Shown: positions 1 through 9,029 of the stretch, piece by piece
How positions within the stretch are numbered: position 1 is the first letter of the stretch
How the letters are laid out: each line of letters starts with the position of its first letter
Assembly: GCA_951812775.1 (NCBI GenBank)
Contig: OX638326.1
Location: 3,646,001-3,710,000, forward strand
Direction: 5' to 3'
Source of the DNA: an uncultured Alphaproteobacteria bacterium
GTDB taxonomy: Bacteria; Pseudomonadota; Alphaproteobacteria; MPNO01; UBA2964
DNA: 64,000 bases
Notes under the pieces: model-generated
Databases searched by the model: none
The model's input: only the letters and a program-made list of their open reading frames with translations
Told to the model about the DNA's origin: nothing
Position numbers and translations under genes: made by a program

Positions 1-1
1 A

Positions 2-703
2 GCTGCCTTGACGGGTGTTGTGGCGAAAAGCCAGCTTTTTTTCTATGAGTTGAATAGTGGTGCTGACCGGCAGCGTTACACATTGCGGGCAGATGATGCC
101 GGTGGAATTTTGGCGGGGTTAGATATCACGGATACATTTCGCGGTGGAAAGCTGGTTCTGACAGCAAATCGAAAAAAAGATAAGGAACAACCCTGGAAAG
201 GTCGGCTAGTCGTTTCTGATTACACGGTTGTGAACGCGCCCAACTTGGCGCGGATACTCACCCTTGCTTCACTTACCGGTATTGTTAATCGACTTTCTGG
301 GAAAGGCATTGAATTTACCAAACTCGACGTGCCATTCACTCAGCTGGGAGACACGGCGACCATGACCAACGCCCAAGCAATCGGCGCAGCCCTTGGGCTG
401 ACCGCTGACGGTACTCTGGACCTCGATAAAAAGACCGCAAACCTTCAGGGAACGATTGTTCCTGCCTACTCGATCAATAGTGCGCTTGGCGAAATTCCCC
501 TAATCGGGCGAATATTTACCGGAAAAAAAGGCAGCGGCATTTTTGCGGCGACCTATCAGTTAACCGGTGATCTCGCTAAACCGAAAATTACGGTAAATCC
601 GTTGGCTGCATTGGCGCCTGGGTTCTTGCGAGGCCTCATTGGAATTCTCGGAACAAAATCCAACGGCAAACAACCTTCAAACGATATCGTCGATCCTAAC
701 TAG
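2..703 (+). CDS. AsmA/YhdP-like envelope protein, C-terminal part (5' end outside window)
   Basis: The reading frame is open from the first complete codon, so the start lies upstream of the window. About 230 residues are visible. They have the alternating hydrophobic/polar beta-strand texture and the C-terminal 'GxIVPAYSINSALGEIPLIG' region typical of AsmA-like C-terminal domains (YhdP/TamB-type lipid-transfer proteins of the cell envelope). The segment around residues 165-205 with Gly-Lys-Gly followed by 'TYQLTGDLAKPKITVNP' matches the usual end of this family. The role, transport of phospholipid or barrier maintenance between membranes, is inferred from family only. It converges on tyrS with an 8-bp gap. 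Confidence 0.75.
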   Translation, partial: AALTGVVAKSQLFFYELNSGADRQRYTLRADDAGGILAGLDITDTFRGGKLVLTANRKKDKEQPWKGRLVVSDYTVVNAPNLARILTLASLTGIVNRLSGKGIEFTKLDVPFTQLGDTATMTNAQAIGAALGLTADGTLDLDKKTANLQGTIVPAYSINSALGEIPLIGRIFTGKKGSGIFAATYQLTGDLAKPKITVNPLAALAPGFLRGLIGILGTKSNGKQPSNDIVDPN

Positions 704-711
704 AAAGCTTT

Positions 712-1968
712 TCAAACAGGTTTGGCCAGGACGTGTCGTTTCTTGCCAGCTGAAAACTTGATGACTCCATCTTCGTTGACGTCTGCCAGGGTGATGGTCT
801 GACTTTCATCCGTGATCACCGCGTCATTTACCCGGCCACCACCACCTCGGATAAGACGTCTCGCCTCACCATTACTATTTGCAAGACCGACCGTTGCCAT
901 TGCAACAAATGCTGGCAGACCTTCAGACAGTTCTGACTCTGCGACGTCAACGGTCGGCAATGCAGCACCCTGAGTGCCATCCTCAAAGGTGGCTTTAGCG
1001 GTTTCTCCGGCCTCAATTGCAGCGGCTTCTCCGTGGCACAGCTTGGTGGCTTCATGCGCGAGGATCTTTTTAGCTTCATTGATCTCCGCATCCTGAAGAG
1101 TTTCGAGTTTGGCGATTTCATCGAGTGGCAGTTCGGTGAACAATCTAAGAAAGCGGCCGACGTCGGCATCCGCTGTATTGCGCCAGAACTGGAAATACTC
1201 ATAGGGCGAAAGACGGTCGCTATTGAGCCATACAGCTCCGCCCGCAGTTTTGCCCATCTTCTCCCCGGCAGACGTCATGATCAGCGGGGAGGTTAGACCA
1301 TATAGCGCGGTGCCATCGACCCGGCGGCCGAGTTCAACTCCATTGACGATATTGCCCCACTGGTCCGAACCGCCAATCTGCAGAACGCAATTGTCTCGGC
1401 GCGACAGTTCTAGAAAATCGTAGGCCTGAAGGATCATATAGTTGAACTCCAGGAAACTGAGCGGCTGTTCCCTTTCGAGCCGAAGCTTTACGGAGTCGAA
1501 TGAGAACATCCTGTTGACCGAAAAATGCTTGCCGAATTCGCGCAGGAACGGGATGTATTCAAGTTCATCGAGCCAGTCGGCATTATTGACCATCAGCGTG
1601 TCAGTTGGCCCGTCACCAAAACTCAGGAATTTTTCGAACGTTCCTTTAATTCCCTGGATATTCGCAGCAATCGTCTCTTCGGTAAGGATTTGCCGGGATT
1701 CATCTTTGCCAGAAGGGTCGCCGACCTTTGTGGTTCCGCCGCCCATCAAAGCGATCGGTTTATGACCGCAGCGCTGATACCAGCGCAGCGTCATGATCGG
1801 CATTAGGTGTCCGATATGAAGGGAGTCGGCTGTGCAATCAAATCCTGCATAGGCAACAGCAATATCGTCTTTGCTCAAAATTTCGTCGAGCGCCGCATCA
1901 TCAGTGCATTGATGAATGAAGCCGCGCTCTGAAATTGTTTGAAGGAATTCTGATTTAAATGTCGTCAT
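712..1968 (-). CDS. tyrS: tyrosyl-tRNA synthetase
   Basis: A 418-residue class I aminoacyl-tRNA synthetase that charges tRNA-Tyr in the cytoplasm. The HIGH signature is seen at residues 51-54 and the KMSKS-like loop as 'EKMGKT' near residue 237. The C-terminal ~80 residues, '[17 protein letters not shown]', form the S4 RNA-binding domain. Length matches bacterial TyrS of the TyrS1 type (about 410-425). It sits near the divergently read anmK, a common alphaproteobacterial neighbourhood, here separated by a dioxygenase gene. Other reading frames over this locus are shadows. Confidence 0.97.
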   Translation of the reverse strand: MTTFKSEFLQTISERGFIHQCTDDAALDEILSKDDIAVAYAGFDCTADSLHIGHLMPIMTLRWYQRCGHKPIALMGGGTTKVGDPSGKDESRQILTEETIAANIQGIKGTFEKFLSFGDGPTDTLMVNNADWLDELEYIPFLREFGKHFSVNRMFSFDSVKLRLEREQPLSFLEFNYMILQAYDFLELSRRDNCVLQIGGSDQWGNIVNGVELGRRVDGTALYGLTSPLIMTSAGEKMGKTAGGAVWLNSDRLSPYEYFQFWRNTADADVGRFLRLFTELPLDEIAKLETLQDAEINEAKKILAHEATKLCHGEAAAIEAGETAKATFEDGTQGAALPTVDVAESELSEGLPAFVAMATVGLANSNGEARRLIRGGGGRVNDAVITDESQTITLADVNEDGVIKFSAGKKRHVLAKPV

Positions 1969-2059
1969 GTAACTTCAAGCCAGTAAGTGGCCGCCTATGT
2001 CTATTGTCGCGGCGGTGTTTAACACAGCGTCGTACAATATGGCGAGAGCGGAAACGTCG

Positions 2060-3115
2060 CTAACTGTTTTCTACAGACAGGACGGTCTCGCGTGGCTCTT
2101 CACCCCAACGTCGGATAAACGCATTTAAATTTGCGGTGAATTCCGGGACATCGTCATAGGAAGGCGTAAAGAGCAACATTCGGATCAGATGGCGGCGGCG
2201 CTCTTCTTCTTCGTAATCCTCATAATCAGTTCTGCTGTGGACGGTGTAGTGATTGTTCAAAAATTGCATATCACCACGTTCGAATTCCATATCGAGACGA
2301 ATGTCGTCGCTCAAAGCGAGTTCGCTGAATAAATTCATCGCCTCGATCTGGGCATCTGTCAGACGAGGAACTTGCGGGAAGCGTTGCGCACTTTCGACAT
2401 ATTTTTGTCCGAAGCGTGAAAAGAACCTTCCTTTGTGAATATTGAAAACTTGGGCAACGTAAAACGGGTCCTCACCCTCGAATTCCTCACCGCGGTGATC
2501 AATACAGAATGGTTTGTAAAGTTCTGGCAGAAGGTCAGCGCGGGTCCGAAGAATTTCGTTGTGGATGGTGATGGTGCTTGCAAAGGAGCTGGTTCCGCCA
2601 GACTTCGCTGTTTGCATGCAGAGCAGGCCCACAACGTCAGATTTATCGCAATGAAAGGGGAGATGAACAGGCGTTTGGTAGCCTCTGAGGTTAAAGTTCT
2701 GATCCCAGTTAGCGCCTACCGCTTTTACATGGCCAAGAAGCTCCCCCATCATGTTTTGCGCTACGGCCTGACCAAAATGGGTTCCGATACCCCAATAGAC
2801 CGCTGTTGCATCCTGTTCCCCAAGTCGCTCGACCGGTAGACCGCGGATCAGTTTTGCGCCTCTGCCATGTTCCAGCTCAGCGAGAATATTTGAAAGAGTT
2901 TTGCCCAAAATAGGGAGCGGAAAGTCTGCTTGCGAAATGTTGGGAATTTCCAGCCCGCGGGATTTTACCTGCGCCAGAGCTGCCTCGAGCTCCGCAATAT
3001 CGTCGTTTGTCAGCTCATAAATCCAATCCGTGGATTTCGCGAGCTCCGAGCCTTTCCACCCCGCGGCGGATTCATAGGGTCTATCCAGGACTTGTATGGT
3101 CATAGATTTCACCAT
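2060..3115 (-). CDS. TauD/TfdA-family Fe(II)/2-oxoglutarate-dependent oxygenase
   Basis: A 351-residue protein of the TauD/TfdA fold. The iron-binding HxD pair is visible in 'HLPFHCDKSD' near residue 155, and the distal His in 'NNHYTVHSRTD' near residue 292, with Arg residues ('RRRHLIRMLL') for 2-oxoglutarate about 20 residues later. The substrate cannot be read from sequence; relatives hydroxylate small carboxylates, sulfonates or betaines. It lies between tyrS and anmK and is divergent to anmK. A broken paralogue lies at 48466-49242. An ATG four codons downstream (3103) is an alternative start. Confidence 0.88.
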   Translation of the reverse strand: MVKSMTIQVLDRPYESAAGWKGSELAKSTDWIYELTNDDIAELEAALAQVKSRGLEIPNISQADFPLPILGKTLSNILAELEHGRGAKLIRGLPVERLGEQDATAVYWGIGTHFGQAVAQNMMGELLGHVKAVGANWDQNFNLRGYQTPVHLPFHCDKSDVVGLLCMQTAKSGGTSSFASTITIHNEILRTRADLLPELYKPFCIDHRGEEFEGEDPFYVAQVFNIHKGRFFSRFGQKYVESAQRFPQVPRLTDAQIEAMNLFSELALSDDIRLDMEFERGDMQFLNNHYTVHSRTDYEDYEEEERRRHLIRMLLFTPSYDDVPEFTANLNAFIRRWGEEPRETVLSVENS

Positions 3116-3188
3116 TCCAATGATTTCAATTTGAACAATGGTTGAGTATCGGTTCCAATGGTCGGGAAAGCAATCAGCAGTTGGTTCA

Positions 3189-4265
3189 ATGAATTCACCC
3201 GTTACCGCACTTGGACTTATGAGTGGAACGTCGCTCGACGGGATTGATGCAGCCTTGGTGAGGACTGACGGTCGCTCGCAGGTTGAAACCGGTACGCATT
3301 TAAGTGTCCCTTACGACGAGGCATTCCGCGATCTCCTGAGATCCGTTTTGGGGGGCGTCGGTCCGATCCACCAGGTAGAGAAAGCTCTGACAGAACTTCA
3401 TGCCAATGCTGTACATGCGTTGCTAAGCCGGGCGGGCATTGAAGGCGGGGAAGTTGATTTAATAGGATTTCATGGCCACACGATATTGCATGATCCTGAT
3501 CGTTCCCGGACCTGGCAAATCGGTGACGGAGCGCAATTGGCCGCAGAAACTGGAATTGATGTGGTCTGTGATTTCCGAAGTAATGATGTGGCACAGGGTG
3601 GACAGGGGGCACCGCTGGTGCCGGTATTCCATCGGGCGCTTGCAGCGAGTCTGGAGATGCCCCTGGCAGTCCTGAATATCGGGGGTGTGGCGAATGTCAC
3701 CTATCTCGATGACGGAGAACAGTCTCTGATTGCATTTGATACAGGACCAGGGGGCGCACTCATAGATGACTGGGTCAATCGCACGCTTGGCAAACCTTTT
3801 GATGAGGGCGGCGCCCTTGCCGCAACGGGTTCGGTTTCCAAGCCGATTTTGAACGAGCTACTGGCGTCGTCCTATTTTGACAAAACGCCTCCTAAATCGC
3901 TCGACCGGGATGCGTTCGCATTTGATGCGATGCAGTCTTTGTCGCCCGAGGATGGCGCGGCCACGCTGACGGCTTTTACTTGTGAGTCAATTGTTAAAGC
4001 GGTTGAGTATTTGCCAATGAGGCCCAAGAGATGGTTGGTCACTGGAGGCGGCAGACACAACACCTATCTGATGACACAGTTGCAAGCCGCGCTGGGCGTT
4101 CCTGTTGATCCGGTAGAAAGCGTTGGCTGGCAGGGCGATGCGTTGGAAGCGCAAGCGTTTGCCTATCTCGCTGTACGAAGCCGAGAGAGACTACCGCTTA
4201 CATTTCCCGGGACGACAGGTGTCAGTCCGCCGCAAACTGGCGGTGTTTTCTTCTCAAAGCCCTGA
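3189..4265 (+). CDS. anmK: anhydro-N-acetylmuramic acid kinase
   Basis: This cytoplasmic kinase cleaves and phosphorylates 1,6-anhydro-MurNAc released in peptidoglycan recycling, giving MurNAc-6-phosphate. The ASKHA-type phosphate loop 'GLMSGTSLDGIDAALV' opens the protein. 'GFHGHTILHDP' and 'FDTGPGGALIDDW' are further family blocks. From ATG 3189 the product is 358 residues and starts just before the phosphate loop, as in other AnmK. An upstream ATG at 3138 would add 17 unconserved residues. The adjacent divergent oxygenase gene may share its promoter region. Confidence 0.95.
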   Translation: MNSPVTALGLMSGTSLDGIDAALVRTDGRSQVETGTHLSVPYDEAFRDLLRSVLGGVGPIHQVEKALTELHANAVHALLSRAGIEGGEVDLIGFHGHTILHDPDRSRTWQIGDGAQLAAETGIDVVCDFRSNDVAQGGQGAPLVPVFHRALAASLEMPLAVLNIGGVANVTYLDDGEQSLIAFDTGPGGALIDDWVNRTLGKPFDEGGALAATGSVSKPILNELLASSYFDKTPPKSLDRDAFAFDAMQSLSPEDGAATLTAFTCESIVKAVEYLPMRPKRWLVTGGGRHNTYLMTQLQAALGVPVDPVESVGWQGDALEAQAFAYLAVRSRERLPLTFPGTTGVSPPQTGGVFFSKP

Positions 4266-4275
4266 CCAAGAAGCG

Positions 4276-4941
4276 TCAGTTGCCTGTCGACGCTGCCTCA
4301 ATCGCGGGAATTTGGGTCTCAAGATAGGCGTCGACATGGGTTGTCAATTCATCAACCCGATCGTGGAAGAAGTGATTGGCGCCATCAATAATATTGTAAT
4401 CGATGGTGATTCTCTTCTGTGCCTGCAGTTTCTTAGCCAGAGTTTCGACAGAATCTTCTGGCACCATCGTATCGTCGGCGCCATGGACAAATAGACCGGA
4501 GGCAGGGCAGGGCGCCAGAAAGGTGAAGTCATACTTGTTGGCGGGGGGTGCCAGGGCAATAAAGCTATCGATTTCCGGGCGCCGCATCAGAAGCTGCATA
4601 CAAATCCAGGCGCCGAATGAAAAACCGCCGACCCAGCATTGTGAGGCTTCCGAGTTTGCCGATTGCAGCCAGTCGAGTGCTGCCGCCGCATCGCTTAATT
4701 CGCCCATGCCTTCGTCATACTCGCCCTGCGAACGACCGACTCCGCGAAAATTGAATCGCAGGGTTGAAAATCCACGCCTGGCAAAAGTCTGATAGACTTC
4801 AAAAACGACCCGATTATTCATCGTGCCGCCCTGCTGCGGGTGGGGATGAAGAATTAACGCAATCGGCGCATTTTCAACGCGCGAATGGTGATAACGACCT
4901 TCGAGCCGGCCATCTGGACCGTTAAATATGACCTCGGGCAT
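4276..4941 (-). CDS. alpha/beta hydrolase (COG2945-type)
   Basis: A 221-residue alpha/beta hydrolase. The oxyanion-region motif 'LHPHPQQGGTMNN' near residue 32 and the nucleophile elbow 'GGFSFGAW' near residue 102 are visible. Asp in 'HGADDTMVP' and His in 'GANHFF' complete the triad. The lack of a signal peptide suggests a cytoplasmic enzyme. This small-hydrolase family is widespread in Alphaproteobacteria and its substrate is not established. The gene converges on anmK (10-bp gap). Its promoter region (4942-5172, 231 bp) is shared with the divergent Rrf2-regulator gene. Confidence 0.85.
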   Translation of the reverse strand: MPEVIFNGPDGRLEGRYHHSRVENAPIALILHPHPQQGGTMNNRVVFEVYQTFARRGFSTLRFNFRGVGRSQGEYDEGMGELSDAAAALDWLQSANSEASQCWVGGFSFGAWICMQLLMRRPEIDSFIALAPPANKYDFTFLAPCPASGLFVHGADDTMVPEDSVETLAKKLQAQKRITIDYNIIDGANHFFHDRVDELTTHVDAYLETQIPAIEAASTGN

Positions 4942-5027
4942 GAGGAAGAAATCTCCTGATCAATTTATACTGCTTGAAGCATAAACGGGTTGTTGACGCA
5001 CTCTGTTGCGCCACTTACATTCCCGGC

Positions 5028-5043
5028 GCCTGTAAATACAGGC
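5028..5043. promoter_or_regulatory. palindrome in the divergent promoter region, candidate operator
   Basis: A perfect inverted repeat with arms GCCTGT and ACAGGC around AAAT lies between the hydrolase start and the Rrf2-regulator gene. A transcription-factor site is inferred from position and symmetry; the binding protein is unknown, and the adjacent Rrf2 protein is the simplest candidate. The rest of 4942-5172 is AT-rich promoter-like sequence with runs of TTTTAATTTT near 5120-5145 and no other gene. Confidence 0.35.
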
Positions 5044-5172
5044 AAGCCAATCAGCACTAAGCGCGCGAATATAGTGAATTGCGCCATCAAAATACAAGCT
5101 TCTCGGTAACAGGGCCCTAAAATATTTAGTTTTAATTTTAATTTTCGAACTTAGTGAGGATGATTAGGTGTT

Positions 5173-5625
5173 ATGAGAGTGGGCAGTAAGGGAAGATATG
5201 CGGTGACCGCCATCATATTTTTGGCACAGCAGGATAAAAGGATGCCGATGCCGTTAGCGGACATTGCGAGGCTTCATGAAATTTCCTTGTCATATCTTGA
5301 ACAGCTTTTTGCCAAATTACGGCGCGCTGGGCTTGTGAAGAGTGTTCGCGGCCCTGGCGGTGGCTATATGTTAAGCCGCTCCGCCGATAAAATTCTCATC
5401 TCAGATGTTATAGCCGCAGTTGAAATGCCGACTGCCCGTGAGCGGAAATCGGCGTCGAAAAGTGCCGTTGATGGATCAGAAACGCAGGCTCTCTGGGAGG
5501 CGTTGGGCAATCAGGTATTTGGTTTTCTCAGTTCAATTTCTGTCGCTGATGTTTGCGAACGCCGCATCGAGGCTGTTGGTCGGTCTGACCGCCAGGATTC
5601 TTCGTCGCGCGCCGCTGCAAGCTAA
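5173..5625 (+). CDS. Rrf2/IscR-family regulator lacking the Fe-S cysteines
   Basis: A 150-residue winged-helix regulator of the Rrf2 family. The start 'MRVGSKGRYAVTAI' and 'RGPGGGYMLSR' match IscR and RirA relatives. It heads the sulfur-trafficking block (cysteine desulfurase, ferredoxin, mnmA), the usual context of IscR. IscR-type sensors carry three cysteines between the wing and the 'LW.ALGNQV' helix. Here that stretch, 'TARERKSASKSAVDGSETQ' near residues 87-105, has none; the only Cys is in 'ADVCER' near residue 134. It may therefore bind DNA without sensing Fe-S status. The start is the ATG before RVGSKG. Confidence 0.9.
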   Translation: MRVGSKGRYAVTAIIFLAQQDKRMPMPLADIARLHEISLSYLEQLFAKLRRAGLVKSVRGPGGGYMLSRSADKILISDVIAAVEMPTARERKSASKSAVDGSETQALWEALGNQVFGFLSSISVADVCERRIEAVGRSDRQDSSSRAAAS

Positions 5626-5640
5626 CTTCCTTTGGCGCGC

Positions 5641-6750
5641 GTGACTTCCCGAAGTTATCTGGATTTTAACGCAACCGCGCCAACCAGGCCGGAAGTCATC
5701 GATGCTGTCGCGGAGGCCATGCGAGAGGGGGGTAACGCCTCTTCGGTTCACGCGGATGGCAGGGCCGCCCGTGCCCGCGTTGAAAAGGCACGACAGCATG
5801 TCGCCGATCTTGTAGGGGCAGAGGCGGCTGGCGTCATATTTACCGGCAGTGGCACCGAAGCCAACAATCAGGCGCTCCGCAGCGACAAAATTGAACGCAT
5901 CATTGTCTCGGTAATCGAACATGAGTCCGTGCTGCAGGCGCGCGCTGATGCCGTAATTTGTCCTGTTACCCCTGAAGGGTTGGTCGACTTAGATGCACTG
6001 TCTCAACTGCTGGGTGAAAGCGACGCCTCGACGATGGTATCGATCATGCTCGCCAACAATGAAACCGGCATTATTCAACCGGTGGCAGAAGCGGCCAGGC
6101 TTTCCCATGACGCCGGGGCATTGTTTCATTGTGACGCTGTTCAGGCCGCAGGAAAGATCCCAGTTGATATGAAAGCGTTGGGCGTCGATAGCCTTGCTCT
6201 ATCCGCGCATAAAATCGGCGGTCCGCAAGGCGTTGGGGCGCTGATCTGCAGCGATCCGTCGACAATGCCGCGTTTTGTTCACGGGGGTGGTCAGGAAAGC
6301 GGCCTTCGAGCGGGGACAGAAAATGTGCCAGGCATTGTTGGCTACGGGGTGGCGGCGGAAAGCGCGCTGGCCGGACTGGAGTATTTTGGTGCCCTGGCAG
6401 CATTGCGCGACGACCTCGAAGAACGCGTGTTGGCGATCGAGCCCACCGCCCAGATTTTTGGTAAAGAGCTCGATCGTTTGCCCAATACCTCCAAATTCGC
6501 CACCAAAGGTCTGACTAGCGACGTACAGGTGATGGGGCTTGATCTTGACGGCGCCTCGATCAGCGCAGGGTCTGCCTGTTCCGCGGGGCGTGTCGAAACG
6601 CCTTATGTGCTGGCCGCGATGGGCGTGCCCGATGAGCTTGGACTTTGCGCGGTGCGCATCAGCTTGGGCTGGACAACGACAGCAAAAGACATTGATGGGT
6701 TTATTGCCGGTTGGCAAAAGCTCCATGATCGCAAACTTGCTCGGAACTGA
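5641..6750 (+). CDS. cysteine desulfurase (IscS/NifS class)
   Basis: A PLP-dependent enzyme that takes sulfur from cysteine as an enzyme-bound persulfide for Fe-S clusters and tRNA thiolation. The PLP lysine is in 'LSAHKIGGP' and the catalytic Cys loop is 'SAGSACSAGRVETP'. The N-terminus 'YLDFNATAP' is the family's usual opening. I chose GTG 5641, which places that block seven residues in; TTG 5632 is an alternative. It follows the Rrf2 gene by 15 bp and is followed six bases later by the ferredoxin gene, so the four genes likely form one operon. Sulfur would pass from here to MnmA. Confidence 0.93.
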   Translation: MTSRSYLDFNATAPTRPEVIDAVAEAMREGGNASSVHADGRAARARVEKARQHVADLVGAEAAGVIFTGSGTEANNQALRSDKIERIIVSVIEHESVLQARADAVICPVTPEGLVDLDALSQLLGESDASTMVSIMLANNETGIIQPVAEAARLSHDAGALFHCDAVQAAGKIPVDMKALGVDSLALSAHKIGGPQGVGALICSDPSTMPRFVHGGGQESGLRAGTENVPGIVGYGVAAESALAGLEYFGALAALRDDLEERVLAIEPTAQIFGKELDRLPNTSKFATKGLTSDVQVMGLDLDGASISAGSACSAGRVETPYVLAAMGVPDELGLCAVRISLGWTTTAKDIDGFIAGWQKLHDRKLARN

Positions 6751-6756
6751 CCTGTC

Positions 6757-7089
6757 ATGCCAAAGGTAACTTTCATTCTGGCGGACGGTACGCGGCGCGA
6801 ATTCGCCGTAGAAGCAGGCAAATCTCTTCTCGTCGTCGCTTGGGACAACAATCTTGATGTTGAGGGCGCTTGTGGCGGTGTAATGGCGTGTTCCACCTGT
6901 CATGTGATTGTCGACCCGGACTGGATCGATAGATTGGCAGCCCCCAGCGAAGAGGAAGAAGAGATGCTTGATCTCGCCTGGGGTCTTACCCAAACATCAC
7001 GCTTGGGATGCCAGATAACGGTAACCGATGCCCTCGACGGGCTTGTCGTGAGCCTGCCGTCAGAGACCCGCAATCTGCTGGACGGTTAA
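6757..7089 (+). CDS. [2Fe-2S] ferredoxin, adrenodoxin/Isc type
   Basis: A 110-residue cytoplasmic [2Fe-2S] ferredoxin. The cluster ligands follow the pattern C-x5-C-x2-C in '[14 protein letters not shown]', with the fourth Cys in 'SRLGCQI'. This is the vertebrate-type (adrenodoxin, Isc Fdx) layout rather than the plant type. It sits directly after the cysteine desulfurase, so supplying electrons for Fe-S assembly is the natural reading. The gene ends 54 bp before the mnmA start. Confidence 0.95.
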   Translation: MPKVTFILADGTRREFAVEAGKSLLVVAWDNNLDVEGACGGVMACSTCHVIVDPDWIDRLAAPSEEEEEMLDLAWGLTQTSRLGCQITVTDALDGLVVSLPSETRNLLDG

Positions 7090-7142
7090 CCCAGGCAAAA
7101 ATATTCCTTTCCCTCAGCCCAAGCCGGACTATATTCCGCGGC

Positions 7143-8270
7143 ATGGATAGTCTGGTCACACATAAAGCCCCCGCGGACACCCGAGTTGTCGTTGCCATGT
7201 CCGGTGGCGTGGATTCGTCGGTGACGGCAGCCTTGCTGGCAGAACAAGGCTACGACGTGGTGGGTGTAACACTGCAACTTTATGACCATGGTGCTGCGGT
7301 AAGCCGGAAAGGCGCGTGCTGTGCCGGGCAGGATATTGCTGATGCCGGGCGCGTCGCGGAAACCATTGGTATCCCTCATTATGTTCTTAACTATGAGAGC
7401 CGTTTCCGTGAGGACGTTATCGATGTGTTTGCTGATGCCTATGTGCGCGGCGAAACGCCGATTCCATGTGTGCTGTGTAATCAGACCGTCAAGTTTCGAG
7501 ATCTGATGCAGGTCGCCCGTGATCTCGGTGCCGATGCGCTGGCTACCGGCCATTATATTCGCCGGGTAGAAACTGCAGAAGGTACTGAGCTGCACCGCGC
7601 GGCCGATGAAACCAAAGATCAGAGCTATTTCCTGTTCGCAACAACGGGTGCACAGCTCGACTATCTCCGCTTTCCGCTTGGCGAGCTAACCAAGGACGCA
7701 ACCCGTCAACTGGCGTCGCGCTTTGATTTGCCGGTAGCAGCCAAGCCCGATAGCCAGGATATCTGTTTTGTGCCACAGGGCCGCTACGCTGATGTGGTCC
7801 TCAAAATTCGTCCGGATGCTGCAGAGTCGGGTGATATCGTTGATCTCGACGGCAATGTTCTCGGACAACATGAAGGGATTATCCACTACACAATTGGGCA
7901 GCGCCGCGGGCTCCATCTCGATAAAGCCGAAGACGCGCTCTATGTGATCCGCATCGATCCAGAGGCAAAACAGGTCATAGTCGGCCACCGAGAGGCGTTG
8001 GCAACGACGACCGTGAAGCTCAGTAATGTAAATTGGCTGGGTGGCGCGGTGGCGGAAAGTGATGTCATAGACTGCGAGGTGAAGGTGCGTTCTATGCGCC
8101 CGCCCGTCGCGGCGTCGTTACGGTTGTTAAAGGACGGATATGCAAGTGTTGAACTCGCCGCAGCCGAGCATGGTGTGGCACCGGGCCAGGCCTGCGTCTT
8201 TTATGATGGCGAGCGGGTTCTTGGCGGTGGCTGGATTCAACGTGAAAAATCTACGACCGAGGCCGCGTAA
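7143..8270 (+). CDS. mnmA: tRNA-specific 2-thiouridylase
   Basis: The enzyme adenylates and thiolates U34 of the tRNAs for Lys, Glu and Gln. The PP-loop motif 'AMSGGVDSS' lies near residue 18. The two catalytic cysteines are in 'PCVLCN' and 'QDICFVP'. The PCxxC loop, 'GHY' and 'YTIGQRRGL' blocks are in family order. From ATG 7143 the product is 375 residues, the usual length; longer readings into the ferredoxin gene are not supported. It is the last gene of the sulfur-transfer operon, accepting sulfur from the desulfurase. Confidence 0.96.
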   Translation: MDSLVTHKAPADTRVVVAMSGGVDSSVTAALLAEQGYDVVGVTLQLYDHGAAVSRKGACCAGQDIADAGRVAETIGIPHYVLNYESRFREDVIDVFADAYVRGETPIPCVLCNQTVKFRDLMQVARDLGADALATGHYIRRVETAEGTELHRAADETKDQSYFLFATTGAQLDYLRFPLGELTKDATRQLASRFDLPVAAKPDSQDICFVPQGRYADVVLKIRPDAAESGDIVDLDGNVLGQHEGIIHYTIGQRRGLHLDKAEDALYVIRIDPEAKQVIVGHREALATTTVKLSNVNWLGGAVAESDVIDCEVKVRSMRPPVAASLRLLKDGYASVELAAAEHGVAPGQACVFYDGERVLGGGWIQREKSTTEAA

Positions 8271-8329
8271 TACTTGACGAGTAGGGGGCGGAAGTCCTAT
8301 ACGGCTCGTTCTCGGCGGCCCAAAAATGT

Positions 8330-8406
8330 GGCGGGGTAGCTCAGCTGGTTAGAGCAGCGGAATCATAATCCGCGTGTCGGGGGTTCAAGTCCCTCTCCCG
8401 CTACCA
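8330..8406 (+). tRNA. tRNA-Met (CAU), elongator type
   Basis: The 77-nt gene folds as a full cloverleaf. The acceptor stem GGCGGGG pairs with TCCCGCT (G-T at both ends). The D arm is AGCTCAGCTGGTTAGAGCA. The anticodon stem GCGGA/TCCGC frames loop ATCATAA, anticodon CAT. The T arm holds GTTCAAGT. CCA is encoded. The stem sequences resemble alphaproteobacterial elongator tRNA-Met. A lysidine-modified tRNA-Ile(CAU) is the alternative but is less likely. Confidence 0.95.
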
Positions 8407-8572
8407 TTTTTCTGAAAATTCTTCCTACACAAAACTCGGTTTGTCGGCGACAAGTTCGCTAAATGCCTTTTATCAGTTTTTAACCCTTTTGGCTTAGTTC
8501 TCTCCCGTCGCCAAGAAGGCGCACTGACCGTGAGATAGGCTGCGGTCGGGACTTCAATGTAGGGGAAATCAA

Positions 8573-8986
8573 ATGATTAAACGTATTTTTGCCCCGCTTA
8601 TCTGCGGGTTAATGCTTCTGACCGGTGGTGCCATCGCTAAAGAAGTTTCGCCAGAGAAAATTCCTGGCGCGACAACAATTACGGCGGCATAGGCTAAAGC
8701 TTTGTTCGAAAAAGGTGTCCCTTTCGTCGATTCGAGGAGTGATGCGGACTGGAATGCAGGCCGAATTCCTGGCGCTCACCATCTGAACGTTAAAAAGACC
8801 TTCACCAAAGACGCTCTTATGAAAGTAGCGCCACAGGACAAGGAAGTCGTGATCTATTGTAATGGTCCGTCTTGCCTGCGTTCTACTCAGGGCTGCAAGA
8901 AAGCCATCTCTTGGGGATGGAAGAAAGTCTATTTCTATCGGATGGGCTTCCCGTCCTGGAAAGCGGCTGGAAACGCGGTTGAATAA
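8573..8986 (+). pseudogene. exported rhodanese-like protein interrupted by an in-frame TAG
   Basis: From ATG 8573, preceded by an AGGGGAAA ribosome site, the frame encodes a signal peptide ('MIKRIFAPLICGLMLLTGG') and then a rhodanese domain ('KGVPFVDSRSDADW', 'GRIPGAHHLN'). The active-site loop 'YCNGPSCLRS' holds the persulfide Cys. The frame runs 138 codons to TAA 8986 but codon 40 (8690-8692) is TAG, where relatives have a Gln- or Glu-type linker residue. One substitution (for example CAG to TAG) explains it. Alternatives are an inactivated gene, readthrough or suppression, a sequencing error, or a cytoplasmic start at TTG 8702. Confidence 0.8.
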
Positions 8987-9029
8987 CAACTCAACCTAAT
9001 TCAAAGACTATCAAATCACGGATCGTCCA

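Noticed and set aside
8690..8692. Pyrrolysine at the in-frame TAG of the rhodanese
   Set aside because: No PylS, PylT or methylamine methyltransferase genes are in the window, and other genes show ordinary stops; mutation or error is simpler.
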